NCBI GenBank assembly: GCA_009746045.1
Contig: RPFO01000090.1
Span: forward strand, 1,079,298-1,143,297
Direction of reading: 5' to 3'
Source: Mesostigma viride
Taxonomy: Eukaryota > Streptophyta > Mesostigmatophyceae > Mesostigmatales > Mesostigmataceae
Length of the DNA stretch: 64,000 nucleotides
The position numbers and the translations under genes were made by a program. The notes beneath the pieces were generated by a model. That model saw only the letters and a program-made list of their open reading frames with translations. It was not told the origin of the DNA and made no database searches. Positions 11,215 to 22,056 of this stretch are shown piece by piece; the stretch's first letter is position 1, and each line of letters begins with the position of its first letter.

Positions 11215-11395
11215 ATTTGGGGAAGGGGGGAAGGGGGAAGGGGGGAAGGGGGGAAGGGGGGAAGGGGGAAGGGGGGAAGGGGGAAGGGGGAAGGGGGAAG
11301 GGGGGAAGGGGGGAAGGGGGAAGGGGGAAGGCGGAAGGGGGAAGGGGGAAGGGGGAAGGGGGAAGGGGGGAAGGGGGAAGGGGGAGTGGGGCAAG
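11215..11395. repeat. Polypurine G-rich tract
   Basis: About 180 bp of almost pure purine on the plus strand, built from GGGGGAA, GGGGGGAA and GGGGGAAG variants. Closely spaced G-runs of five to six could form G-quadruplexes, and the homopurine-homopyrimidine character could form triplex DNA. No coding content. Confidence 0.9.
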
Positions 11396-12529
11396 TGGGG
11401 CGAATGGCTACGTGGTCGTAACTATTAGTGGAAGATAATAGGCCACGAAGGCCCAAGCATCCGGCAGGCCAAGATGTGTCGAGAGGATTGTTGTTGCGTG
11501 CACTACATACACGTGGGCGGGAAATGGGAATGGACGGCGTTCCAGGGGCTGAAGATGGCTAATAAGCATAATAAGAGCTGTCCGCCGACAGGAAGATCTC
11601 CAGATAAAGATGTTTTTCCCTGGGTTGTCAAGGCAGGTGCGCAGTAGTTGAGGCTACATCAAAAGAGATGGACAGCTGTTGAGAGTGGGGAAAAAATGAA
11701 GCAGCACTCCGGACAGTCCTGAGTATCTGACCATGTGCACTATATAACGCCATATATATATGTGCGCGCACACCTGGTGCATGGGATGGTATCGGTGCGC
11801 TCACATGCACCACATGGTCCAAGTCAGCAGGTCTCAGATACGACAAGCTCAGGAATATAAAGACGTTCATATCTTCTATCAACCCCTAACTCTAAGGGTC
11901 ATCTACACTCCCATTAACCCACAGATGACCGTACGTCTAAGGTGTATGTAGGGTTTAGCAATAATAAATCAATAATAGCTATAGATTGTAGCATGGACCG
12001 GGGGAAAAAAAGCTCCTGATTCTTACCATGTGACCTGTCCTTATCACAATCTGATGAACACTACTACTTATAAATCAAAGGCACGGGTCGTATGCTGCCA
12101 CCGGCCCATCATCATCACTGGCATGCTATTCTCGCTTGTTTGTCAGGGACAAACCCGATGAAAACTACCTGTTATTATATACCTGATCCAAAATGCAAAA
12201 GCAAAGTCAGGGTTGCTTGTCATAATTTGCACGCACATTTATACCGCGACAAGTAACAGGATTTAGCGGGAGTTATATTTGTCCCTGGACGCATCAATTT
12301 CTCGTCCCTTTTCTGTCCCTGAACTCCGTAACCCCCTGCATGGCTGACATGCCCACCCAAGTGCTCACAGTGCCCCCACAACTTTTCATCCCGCGTCTGT
12401 CTCCCATGGCCCCTTCTTGCTGTGCATATCAAACACGGATGAAAGGTACCTACTCAAAGAACTTTGTTACCCTGTGACTCTCCCGACGAAGGCCGCGCGT
12501 GAACGAACGAATGAATTAATGAATGAATG
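11396..12529. other. No gene seen
   Basis: AT-richer sequence without recognisable genes or family-level repeats. Confidence 0.4.
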
Positions 12530-13400
12530 AGGGGGGACATCCCCCCCTAAAATCGCACTTGTAAGAGCGCGCTCCCTCGTCTGGCCTATACCGCGCCGCC
12601 CGGCGCCAGCCAAAGTGAAAAATGGCCGAGTGTGCTCTGTCAGCCAAAAGGCTGCGCCGGATCGAAAACAGCAACTTTGGGAGTGTGCTACGAGCTATGT
12701 TGGTTGTACGGCACGTGGCAATTTTTATAGCATCTCTTAGCAGAAGCTCTTAGTAAGCGTTAATATTAGCATAGGCTCCAAGTAGAAGCAGTTCAATGAT
12801 GATTCAACATTTTGTACTGACTGCAGTGCTCTGGCTTCAGGCTGGTTGTTGCCCATGTGCGGCGTGGGCAACAATATGACAACAACAACAACAACAGGCT
12901 GGTTGTCAACTGGTGCAATGGTGGTTTGCAACTTGCAAGAACGTCAAGCCGGCGGAAAATTCGATGCCTGACACCAGGTCCGGTGCCAGCTAGAATCAAC
13001 AACAACAACCTTCAGGACGCCTCATGCAGTGCCTGAAAGTTGATACGTCTTCCTAGAATCAACCGATACTTGCTAAGTTCTCAGCGTAAGTTGTAAGTGC
13101 AGCAGGGCCAAAGTGGACTCCTGCACTTAAAATCAAACGCCGGACCGGGCTAGCGGGATCACCAGAGCGCACTCCTTTTCCTAAAACCAGGCGCCGGACC
13201 GGCGGGAAGAGTGCACTCAGGACTGAAACTTTTCCTTCGCGCCGCCCTAAAAATTTCGACCAGAGTGCACTCCGTCGCCAAAATTCTGCCGCCTGACACA
13301 TTTTTCCCCGTTTTGGGTCACTGCTTGCTCCACGTCCCGAGGTGCCGCGCCGGACCAGTGACGGAATGTGTGCCGTTTTGGCCGGATGGCCCCCCTCCTA
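12530..13400. repeat. Dispersed repeat with GAGTGCACTC motifs
   Basis: It begins GAGGGGGGACATCCCCCCC. The next 110 bp match, in inverse orientation, the segment at about 39060-39175, for example the shared CAGCCAAAGTGAAAAATGG. Further in, a degenerate unit of about 65 bp recurs, with AGAGTGCACTC or AGAGCGCACTC next to CGCCGGACC (near 13165, 13207 and 13261). No coding potential is evident. The 3' boundary is set where the tetranucleotide array begins. Confidence 0.6.
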
Positions 13401-13403
13401 ACG

Positions 13404-13660
13404 GATGGATGGATGGATGGATGGATGGATGGATGGATGGATGGATGGATGGATGGATGGATGGATGGATGGATGGATGGATGGATGGATGGATGGATGG
13501 ATGGATGGATGGATGGATGGATGGATGGATGGATGGATGGATGGATGGATGGATGGATGGATGGATGGATGGACGGACGGACGGACGGACGGATGGATGG
13601 ATGGATGGATGGATGGATGGATGCATGGATGCATGGATGCATGGATGAATGAATGAATGC
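13404..13660. repeat. (GGAT)n microsatellite
   Basis: About 55 copies of GGAT with a short GGAC block near 13572-13591 and ATGC interruptions near 13620-13640. The long open frames across it only reflect a 4-bp unit lacking stops. Confidence 0.98.
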
Positions 13661-13796
13661 ATGAATGAACGAACGAACGAACGAACGAACGAACGAACGA
13701 ACGAACGAACGAACGAACGAACGAACGAACGAACGAACGAACGAACGAACGAACGAACGAACGAACGAACGAACGAACGAACGAACGAACGAACGA

Positions 13797-13827
<31 letters not shown>

Positions 13828-14856
13828 AGCGAGCGAGCGAACGAACGAACGAACGAACGAACGAACGAACGAACGAACGAACGAACGAACGAACGAACGA
13901 ACGAACGAACGAACGAACGAACGAACGAACGAACGAACGAACGAACGAACGAACGAACGAACGAACGAACGAACGAACGAACGAACGAACGAACGAACGA
14001 ACGAACGAACGAACGAACGAACGAACGAACGAACGAACGAACGAACGAACGAACGAACGAACGAACGAACGAACGAACGAACGAACGAACGAACGAACGA
14101 ACGAACGAACGAACGAACGAACGAACGAACGAACGAACGAACGAACGAACGAACGAACGAACGAACGAAGGAACGAACGAAGGAACGAACGAAGGAACGA
14201 ACGAAGGAACGAACGAAGGAACGAAGGAAGGAACGAACGAACGAACGAACGAACGAACGAACGAACGAACGAACGAACGAACGAACGAACGAACGAACGA
14301 ACGAACGAACGAACGAACGAACGAACGAACGAACGAACGAACGAACGAACGAACGAACGAACGAACGAACGAACGAACGAACGAACGAACGAACGAACGA
14401 ACGAACGAACGAACGAACGAACGAACGAACGAACGAACGAACGAACGAACGAACGAACGAACGAACGAACGAACGAACGAACGAACGAACGAACGAACGA
14501 ACGAACGAACGAACGAACGAACGAACGAACGAACGAACGAACGAACGAACGAACGAACGAACGAACGAACGAACGAACGAACGAACGAACGAACGAACGA
14601 ACGAACGAACGAACGAACGAACGAACGAACGAACGAACGAACGAACGAACGAACGAACGAACGAACGAACGAACGAACGAACGAACGAACGAACGAACGA
14701 ACGAACGAACGAACGAACGAACGAACGAATGAACGAATGAACCAACGAGCGAACGAACGAATGAATGAGATCGAATGAATGGATGAGTGAATGAATGAAT
14801 GAATGAATGAGTGATTGAGTGAGTGAGTGCGTGCGTGGGTGGGTGGGTGGGTGGGT
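13661..14856. repeat. (GAAC)n compound microsatellite
   Basis: About 265 copies of GAAC, with a GAGC block near 13823-13838 and a GAAG-interspersed block near 14166-14232. It grades into GAAT, GTGA and GGGT repeats. The complex stretch of about 140 bp before the LTR at 14857 recurs exactly at about 28570-28705. Confidence 0.98.
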
Positions 14857-15378
14857 AGTTAATGCACTCGTGCAAATGGATGCGAACGCGTGTTGGATTA
14901 TGCAATGGCTGGCATAATATCAACCCATGCAAGCTTGCCAGGCTGGATTGCATGGGCACGTAGGTTAGGGTAACCTAGCTATCCTGCACTAGTGCTAACC
15001 AATGAGGTGCTGGCTCCGTCCAGCTAGATCTACTCCAGCTAGGACTGATACGATGCCCGCAGGCAACGACTGCCTAACAGCACTACGTGGACAGTCCTGG
15101 ACCTCCCCTAGGACCTCCGTACAGGACTAGCACTGCAACCACCTTGTGGTCTGCATCACAGCTCATAAACCCTACCACGTGAATACCCACGTGCGTGTGC
15201 ACTACATATCTCAGTGCTAATATCTAGCACCCACGTGCCCATCATGGCACGTGCGGATCTAAATCCTAGTAGAGATATGTCCAGTGTACTACACTACCGT
15301 CCATGTCCGTATCCCACTTGGGAGACGGGGACAACGCCACGTGTACTGATAGTCTAGGCCTGAAGCCCTAGAATAACT
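14857..15378 (-). repeat. 3' LTR of the copia element
   Basis: Direct repeat of 22057-22578, same length. I count three substitutions in 522 bp. The ends are AGTTAATGCA and GAATAACT, so the terminal inverted repeat is AGTTA/TAACT rather than TG/CA. The related LTR at 24844 has the same ends, which supports these boundaries. Confidence 0.93.
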
Positions 15379-15753
15379 CCCATTATTACTTTTCTTTGGG
15401 GAGTGAGGGGAAGACTCTTCCCACAACCCACTCATATGCCAACCACTACTGATAAGCAAGGTTCCCCACAGGGACAACCAGGACACTGAAAGAGATGCAT
15501 TTATAAAAGCGCCCATAGCTCCTCCGTGTTGGATACAACATCCCCACTGGTTGGGTGCCTGTGTTGGGAAAACCATTGCCAGAAAAATATGACCACACGT
15601 TTTATTGACAAAGAACAAGCCATCAATAAAGGAGGACCCTTCTGACCTCAAGCTTTAATGACGCAAAGAGAGTCTTACGGGTGGGACACTTCAGACCCTG
15701 CCACCCCATGACCACCCTCCTATCTGGTGCTAATAGCCCTAGGCTGAGGCACT

Positions 15754-16239
15754 TCACCCTCTGCCATTATATGGGTTCATCAGCGTGTATAGGACTCTGT
15801 ACTGAGGCCCTGCAGCCTGTGGCACTTTTGTGAGTGCATCTGCTGCATTGTCAGGGTCTCGGATGTGAGTCTTGGACTCCAGATAGGTACACTCCTGCTT
15901 GAGGACAATCCAGTCCAAATCGGTGTGCACAGCCAAGGGGTTGTCCAGGAAAGAGAGAAGGGATTGACTGTCAGTCAGCAGATGGGATTTGACACCAGCA
16001 TAACTACCAGCCTGATGCTGCAACCACACCAGCAGATGGTTCAAGTACCTGGCATGCAACACAGCAGATACCACAGCACGGCATTCAGCTACATTGCTGC
16101 TGACTGCCTTGCGCTTGTGGAGTCTGCTGAACCAGGAAACCAAAGATTGCTTGCCAGTGGGGTTAGACAACATAAAGAGACCTGCCTCTCTGGCTTGTAC
16201 CTTAGTGACTACCCGTGACTCCATGGAACTGTCCATCAT
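15754..16239 (-). CDS. Copia RNase H domain
   Basis: 161 residues. The family layout is visible: SWFSRLHKRKAVSSNVAECR (acidic residue E in AEC), HLLTDSQSLLSF (catalytic D in TDS), and the terminal copia signature DNAADALTKVPQ. It should degrade the RNA strand during reverse transcription. In the second copy of this family at 25.6 kb it is fused in frame to the RT. Here a single-base deletion near 16250 separates it from the RT frame, so RT and RNase H would not be made as one protein unless the deletion is a sequence error. Confidence 0.85.
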   Translation of the reverse strand: MMDSSMESRVVTKVQAREAGLFMLSNPTGKQSLVSWFSRLHKRKAVSSNVAECRAVVSAVLHARYLNHLLVWLQHQAGSYAGVKSHLLTDSQSLLSFLDNPLAVHTDLDWIVLKQECTYLESKTHIRDPDNAADALTKVPQAAGPQYRVLYTLMNPYNGRG

Positions 16240-18032
16240 GCATGTGATGTGATGGGTTGGAACAGATCCAAGGCATGAAGAATAAGGGGAGGGCCATCAT
16301 GCAACACCTGTTTAATAGCCCTAGACCCTACCTCCATGAGGACATCATCATCCACTCTGCTGACCACTGCCAGATGAGGAGCACAAGTGGCACACAGCCA
16401 ACCTAGCTTACCCCTAATAGTGGGACAGAGATCAGGAGTGATGTCAGAGGGAAGAACATCTTTGCAAGACATGACATACTCAGGGGATGCTTTGAGAGAA
16501 CACACCCACTCCTTCTGCTCCTTAAACAGGTTCAGAATGATGCCACAGAACTTGACAGGATCTTTCCCCAGCTCCAGCTGCTTGCCTAATTCAAAGCTAG
16601 CAGACACTTGAGCAATGAAATCCTCCACAGCTGCCCTGGGACCAGTAATGAGCTGATCATCCCCATGCCACACAAACATCATCATACCAGCAGGATGAGG
16701 GATGGTGAAGAAACAAGGGTCAATATCATCATACTGGGCCCCCAGCTTCAGGAAGACCTCTTGGGCAGACAGCCTAAAAATTTTAGGTGCTGACTGAAGC
16801 CCTTCTACCCCCAAGTTAGGCCTTAGATGAGGTTCCTTGATGTCCCCAGACCAGACTTTGGGAGTGTTTACCACATAGACTTGACCCCTCCACACCTTTT
16901 GGGCTATGTCAGGGTTGCCTTTAAGGAAGGCTCGTTTAATGTCAGTGGCTTTACACACGTAGTCCTTACCAGCATTCAGATGGTGAAGGAAAGTGGCCAA
17001 CAGGACCTTAAGAGACGTCTGCTGAATACCAGGGGTATACAGTTCAGCCTCTGTTAGCTCAGTGGAGCCCCTGAACTCCGTGACACAAGGTCTGGCATGA
17101 AAAATGGGAGGTGTCCCATCTGCCTGGGGTTTATGCTTGCAGACAAACTTCAGTCTGAGCTTTCTGGCCCCTTGTGGCAGTGCCTCAATCGGTGTTACAG
17201 GTGGTACCTGGGACTTGCTACGTGGATCAGGACAAACCCATTCCTCTCTAGCCCTGTTAAAGGCTTCCATCCATTTCAGAAAACCAATCTGCGTTTGACA
17301 GTCTTTGACCACATCATCATAGGACAAGGGAGACATGGACGCTATGTCCCATCTACCAAGCCCAAACGCAGAGGGGTGTAGCTTCTGAGAATGAATGAGG
17401 GAATCAACACAGGGTTCCTGACCTGGGAGGTATTTTATGTTGACAGCATTGATGGCTGCTTCCAGGCCATCACTGATCTGTGTTAAAGGAATTTTGAAAT
17501 GGTCCAGGGTGACCTGCCCCACCCCAGTCACACTCAACCTCCCAGCTGAGATGACTACTCCAGGGTATGAGACAAATGGTTCCCCCAGCAGTGCATTCCC
17601 CTTGTAGCCCTCTACTACCTGGAAGGGAGTGGGCACACCCAGAATGGGAATTAGCACTTGGCCTTTGACTGCCATTTTTGTTTTGCCTGAAAAATCTGAC
17701 ACTCTAGCCCAGGGCGAGCGTTGCAGACTTAGGCCAGATACAGCTTGTGCACTGATGATGCTCACCTGTGCCTGTGTGTCTACTGCCAGAATACTGGGAT
17801 CCTGGTTAGATTCACCCACAGCATTGACTTGTGCTGCACCTGCTGCCATTTGTGCCTTGGCAGTGTGTGCTCTATGTAGAGCTTTTAGAGCCTCAGCAAA
17901 TTTATTCCTGGGGACAACAGGATCTGCTGCTTTGTGGCTGTTCCTGAGATGAGGGAGGAGCGACCTGCTGCTCATCCAGTGCACGTTCCTCCTGCCCAGT
18001 TGGACCATTGGGCTGTGGTGGGGCTGCACCAC
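16236..18032 (-). CDS. Copia protease and reverse transcriptase
   Basis: 598 residues. Residues of about 78-185 resemble a retropepsin: AVDTQAQVSIIS (DTQA where DTGA is usual), a beta-rich middle, and NALLGEPFVSYPGVVIS in the place of the LG-flap-end motif. From about residue 300 a copia-type RT (RVT_2) follows: CKATDIKRAFLKG, GVEGLQSAPKIFRL, and MMFVWHGDDQLITGP, the catalytic box with GDD where most copia elements have VDD. The protein ends in PTIRGKLGWL and a linker. Integrase lies upstream on a separate frame. The ATG at 18032 is only the first in frame; the natural protein is probably a polyprotein continuing from integrase. Confidence 0.85.
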   Translation of the reverse strand: MVQPHHSPMVQLGRRNVHWMSSRSLLPHLRNSHKAADPVVPRNKFAEALKALHRAHTAKAQMAAGAAQVNAVGESNQDPSILAVDTQAQVSIISAQAVSGLSLQRSPWARVSDFSGKTKMAVKGQVLIPILGVPTPFQVVEGYKGNALLGEPFVSYPGVVISAGRLSVTGVGQVTLDHFKIPLTQISDGLEAAINAVNIKYLPGQEPCVDSLIHSQKLHPSAFGLGRWDIASMSPLSYDDVVKDCQTQIGFLKWMEAFNRAREEWVCPDPRSKSQVPPVTPIEALPQGARKLRLKFVCKHKPQADGTPPIFHARPCVTEFRGSTELTEAELYTPGIQQTSLKVLLATFLHHLNAGKDYVCKATDIKRAFLKGNPDIAQKVWRGQVYVVNTPKVWSGDIKEPHLRPNLGVEGLQSAPKIFRLSAQEVFLKLGAQYDDIDPCFFTIPHPAGMMMFVWHGDDQLITGPRAAVEDFIAQVSASFELGKQLELGKDPVKFCGIILNLFKEQKEWVCSLKASPEYVMSCKDVLPSDITPDLCPTIRGKLGWLCATCAPHLAVVSRVDDDVLMEVGSRAIKQVLHDGPPLILHALDLFQPITSHA

Positions 18033-18229
18033 TGAGGAACACAGGAGCGTCTATGGTTGTGTTGCTTGCATCAGCTATGTCCCTGGCCATTCACTGGGTG
18101 AGACCAACCCACCAGACTGAGGCTCTGAATCCATGTCCAAGAATTCTACCCCTGACACGTCTGCCAAAGGAGGGTAATAAAGCTTCAGTCTATGCTTGCC
18201 AACCATTCGCTCTCTGTGATGCTGAATAG

Positions 18230-19192
18230 TCACCGTGTCACCTGTTTCTGACAACCTGATGATTTCAGCTGGACCATGCCATCTACCAGAGTGGGCTTTG
18301 TTCCCTTCCCCTCCCTATAGTAGAGTACCTGATCCCCCACTTCAAACACAGGCCTGGCATTACTTTTATCCTTTTTTGCCAGCAACTTGGCCAAGTGTTG
18401 CCTTTGCGTGTTGTAGTGGTCTAGTACCTCCTGAGAGTAGCTACCTGATTGCAGGCCAATTGGTGTGATTTCACCAAAAGGAGAAGACATGAGGGGTTTG
18501 GTGTTCAGAGTTCTGCACACCTCAGCTGCCCACGCTGTCCTATCAGCATAGCTCCCAGACTCTGCTGTCCTGGACTCATTTTTCTTTATGAGGTCCCTGA
18601 TAGCACGCATGGTACGTTCAATCATCCCCTGGCGTTCATGATCTTGAGCCCCAGCAATGTCTATCTTGGGCAGATCAGGATAATCTTGTATCCACGTGAA
18701 CTGCTGATCCAGCATTAATTTTTCCTGAGGATGATACCGTGCTAGTGCAATCAGCAGGGCTCTGTGCAGTTGTTCATTGGCCATGCCTGGCAAGGGTTCT
18801 ATCACCACAAACCTAGACCAGGCATCTTTTAGGACCAAGTAATACACCGTGTCCTTCACCAGGTGTATCACATCCCCTACTAGCTTTCCTCTAGCCAGTG
18901 GTGGGGTGGCCACATGCCATCTCTTGGGTTTAGGTGCATGCAGTTGGCACGCTTCACAGTGCTTCCTGACATGCCTGCACATCTGTTCCAGGTCACGGCC
19001 ATCAATTTTATTGGCCAGCCTTTCTGCCACTGCCTCATGCCCCATTGCCTTGTGTAGCTGCTGGGCTAACCTGGCATAGGATATAACCTTATCTGCTGCT
19101 GCATCTAAGGAGGCTATAGTGGGATCTTGGGCCACCTGTGCTAACGTCATGTCATAAGCCAGGTCCCAATCCACTTCCTCACTGTCAGGCAA
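18230..19192 (-). CDS. Copia integrase
   Basis: 320 residues. An HHCC zinc-binding segment is visible at about 45-85 (LHKAMGHE, then HVRKHCEACQ). Next come candidate DDE catalytic residues: D in VGDVIHLV, D in KLMLDQQF, and E in RQGMIERTMRAI. GDQVLYYREGKG marks the C-terminal DNA-binding part. The frame breaks near 18300; one base over, the C-terminus continues as SGRWHGPAEIIRLSETGD and on to about 18103. The gene sits directly after the zinc knuckle of gag and before the protease, with no room for a protease between gag and integrase. Confidence 0.83.
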   Translation of the reverse strand: MPDSEEVDWDLAYDMTLAQVAQDPTIASLDAAADKVISYARLAQQLHKAMGHEAVAERLANKIDGRDLEQMCRHVRKHCEACQLHAPKPKRWHVATPPLARGKLVGDVIHLVKDTVYYLVLKDAWSRFVVIEPLPGMANEQLHRALLIALARYHPQEKLMLDQQFTWIQDYPDLPKIDIAGAQDHERQGMIERTMRAIRDLIKKNESRTAESGSYADRTAWAAEVCRTLNTKPLMSSPFGEITPIGLQSGSYSQEVLDHYNTQRQHLAKLLAKKDKSNARPVFEVGDQVLYYREGKGTKPTLVDGMVQLKSSGCQKQVTR

Positions 19193-20240
19193 TACAGAGC
19201 AAATAGAGGTACACGGCCATTAAGAAACCAGGGTACAGGAGACTTACAGTCGTCCTGAGTGCTGGCTTGTTTTGGGGTGCGCCCCGTCGAGGCTCCCTTC
19301 CTGGGCTTGTTGCAGCGTCCCCCTGCAGGTAACGGGTGGCGGGGCTCCCAGCAACCTGGGCACACATCCACATCAGATCCAAGTTCGGGTTTGCCCTTCC
19401 AGCAATCATCCCTCTCATGCCCCTTGCATGAGCACCTGGTGCAGTACAGGGTGGAGTCGTGAGGCTTACCTTTTGACTAGGCCCCTGAGAGGGCCCTGCC
19501 TTACTGCCTGTGTTCCCCTTTCCCCCCTTGTCTGATTTCCCTGCTGCTTGGATGACCCCCCTGCCTTCTTACCTTGCTGGGGACCCTTGAACACCGCCTT
19601 GACCTGAGCTACCACCTCCTTGATGAGCTTCTTCCTGCTAGGCCTGCACCGTCCTGACTACCCCCCCTTGGACTTGTTAACCTTGGGTTCCTTGACAGTG
19701 GAGAAGGGTTCTAGGCTCTGCTGAATGAACAACATGGCCCCCCTAAAATCATCCCACTTGTCTTTAAGGCCAGCCAGCAGAACTGCATTGGTGTTCTTGT
19801 CTAACTCGGCTTTGGTGAGCCACTGATGGATCAGGTACTTAGAGTTGAGCTTCTTCAACTCCTCGTCCCTGTCTATGTACAGGACATACTGTTTGTTGTC
19901 CGTACGTAGTCAGACTTGTTGACTTTGTATGAAGCCAACCATGTGAACCCCTTGAGAGCCTGCAGGTGTTCCCCCTTGGTCAACAGCCCTTTTAGGTCTG
20001 CTATGAATTCTGTGAAGATTTGCACCTCATCTGCCCCAGGCGTGCTGCCCTCCTCTCATACATCTGCACCATTTGTTTTATGCTAGGTGCAGATTGGTGG
20101 ATCGTGTTAGACACCCTAAGAGCAGGAAACCAATCACGGATATTATCATGGGACCATGAGTGTTCTATCTTGAAAAGAAACTCAAGTGCATCCTCCTGCA
20201 CAAACCCTCAGCTAGACCTGGGAAGGTAATCCTATCTTCC
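19185..20240 (-). CDS. Gag capsid and zinc-knuckle region, frameshifted
   Basis: Several short frames read in order as a gag. There is a capsid-like stretch (ALEFLFKIEHSWSHDNIRDW, then KQMVQMYERRAARLGQ; then LIHQWLTKAELDKNTN and LKDKWDDFRGA), a basic linker, and CTRCSCKGHERDDC at about 19445-19400. That last motif is a CCHC zinc knuckle of spacing C-x2-C-x4-H-x4-C. A second, looser cysteine cluster (CPGCWEPRH) follows. It would package the element RNA. At least two frame changes interrupt it, near 19900 and 19650. Confidence 0.7.
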
Positions 20241-20757
20241 CTACGGGATGCATCAAACCTGGGTCGCTGTGGTACAGCGACAGTCGCTTGTGGTTGAGGT
20301 TGCTGCTGCTGCTGCTGCTGCTGCGGTTGCTGTTGCTGTTGCTGCCGCGGCTGCTGCTGCTGCTGCTGCTGATGCTGTGGCTGCTGCTGCTGCTGGGTTG
20401 TCGCTCCAGCGTTGCTGCCGCCCGCCATACCCCCGGTGCTTGCTGGTGCCCCTCCCCCTGGTGCTCCCCCGTCCTTCCCCTCGTCACCATCCTCCTCTGG
20501 ATGCGACCGCTGGGCGTAGACGATGGTCCACACCCCTCCTGCCACTTTCCTTGGCGGACCCGCTTGGCGGCCCTCAGCAGTTGCTCGATTGCCTCTGCTG
20601 CCCGCGCCCGCTTGGTCGGGTTGGCCTCCGCTGCGTCCAGCTCCTGGTGGAGTAGTGCAGCGATGCGGTCCAGCTCCAGGTCCGTGTCGGTCTGCATGGT
20701 GTGTTTGGGTGTGGGGGGGGGGGTGGGGTGTGTCTGCGCCAGCGCGAACACGCTCAC
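20165..20757 (-). CDS. Gag N-terminal part with polyglutamine tract
   Basis: Two overlapping frames together give a helical, charged start (LELDRIAALLHQELDAAE, then EAIEQLLRAAKRVRQGK), a glycine-rich spacer, and then a tract of some 45 residues that is mostly glutamine with P and H, encoded by CAG/CAA repeats at 20280-20400. This leads into RFDASRREDRITFPG and the capsid-like region. A one-base shift near 20540 joins the halves. Its place before the zinc knuckle identifies it as gag; the glutamine tract is unusual for the family. Confidence 0.6.
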
Positions 20758-20763
20758 GCGCGT

Positions 20764-22012
20764 TTAACAAGGCCGTTCCTCGCTGGGCCCTTGCTGGCTG
20801 TGGGGTACGCATGAAGTCCAATACAGCGTCCTCGGCAGCGGCTCATGTGGCGCCAGACCACGCTCAAACCGGATTGCGTCTCCGAATTCTCCCTGCAGAG
20901 CCCAGGTCCTGGCCGCCTCCTGATACCTGCGCAGAGCCCGCTCCTCCTTGCGCATGCGCCTGTCTAGGCACGAGCATTCCTCCTGCTCTTCCTTGCCAGC
21001 CGGCCTCCTGCTCCGCCTCGCCGGGCCCACCATTGTTGCCAGTGTCGCCTCTGACCTCTTCATCGCGCGTCCAGCCTCGCCTGGTGACGCCGGGTCTTCT
21101 CTGCTGCGTCGTGCGCCTTCGCACGGAGTCGCTTCATCTCCCGATGCTGCGCCTCCCGTGCTGCGCGCTCCCTGGCCAGACTGTTCTCCGCCATGGACCG
21201 CACCATTGCCCTCTTGGCCTTCCGCTGGCAATGCCTGGCGTACTCTATCTTGGCCAGACGCTCTGCCTCCACCATGGCCGGGTCCATCAAAACCAGCTCC
21301 TCCCCGGCTCCGGGCTGCATCTCCACCGACGAGTCGGTCTCCTGCAGCACATCCCCAGCCATGCGCCGGAAGTTGCGCGCTGTGCGCCTGTGCGCAAAGG
21401 TGTAGAGCTCGTTCTTCTTGCGGAGAACGTAGGGGGCGCTTCGCGCGCACCTTCCGCGCGCAGGCCTGCCCTGGCCACGCGATCCCGCTCCTGCTGCCGC
21501 TCCGCGAGCAACCGGGCTGTCCTGTCCATCTCAGTCTCCGCCCGCAGCTGAGCCTCGCGCTGAGCCTCCAGCTCGCGCTGCTGCTCCGCTCTCTGCGGAG
21601 CTGGGCCTCCTGCCGAAGGCGCTCTGCCTCCCGGCGGAGCATCGCCTCTCTCTGCTCCCTGTCCTCGGGCAGCTCAAGATCGACTAGGTCTTCGTCCTCG
21701 TCGTAGCCATCCGACGGGATCCCCCAACACCTGCACCACCCTCCCCGGCCCCGTAACCAGCTCGGGTGCCGTGGGCTGCCCTTCAGCCGGTGGTGCGTTG
21801 GGACGCCAAACATTGTATATCGGCGGCTTCACCGCCAGCTGATCCAGGTACCGCGGGTCCTCGTCCGAAGACGAGCGACCACTGCCGGCATCGCTGCCAG
21901 CGTGATCATCCCTCCCCTGCCGGCCCCGCACTGCCGCCCGGTAGTCCAAATCTTCGGACGATGGGGACAGGCTTGACTCCGAAGAGTCCTCACGACCAGA
22001 AACGTTCGACAT
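20764..22012 (-). CDS. Extra 5' ORF, acidic then coiled-coil rich, frameshifted
   Basis: It starts 45 bp inside the 5' LTR at the ATG ending at 22012. The first 80 residues are rich in S, D and E (SGREDSSESSLSPSSEDLDY), then ELPEDREQREAMLRREAERL and other R/E/A heptad-like runs follow, read through at least three frame changes to about 20800. No known domain was recognised. Its position upstream of the helical gag start suggests either a very long gag N-terminus or an additional protein. Coiled-coil composition fits self-association. Confidence 0.5.
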
Positions 22013-22056
22013 TTTGGAATGATATAGATGAAAACTGTGAGAGTTTTATAAATGCA

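Noticed and set aside
13247-14959. Very long open frames (up to 570 residues, repeated FVRS, TNER and WMDG) on both strands
   Set aside because: They run through the tetranucleotide array, where a 4-bp unit without stops keeps every frame open. No non-repetitive domain is attached.
20248-21706. Long plus-strand frames (leucine- and alanine-rich) opposite the copia gag
   Set aside because: They are shadows of the minus-strand gag and of its CAG repeats.
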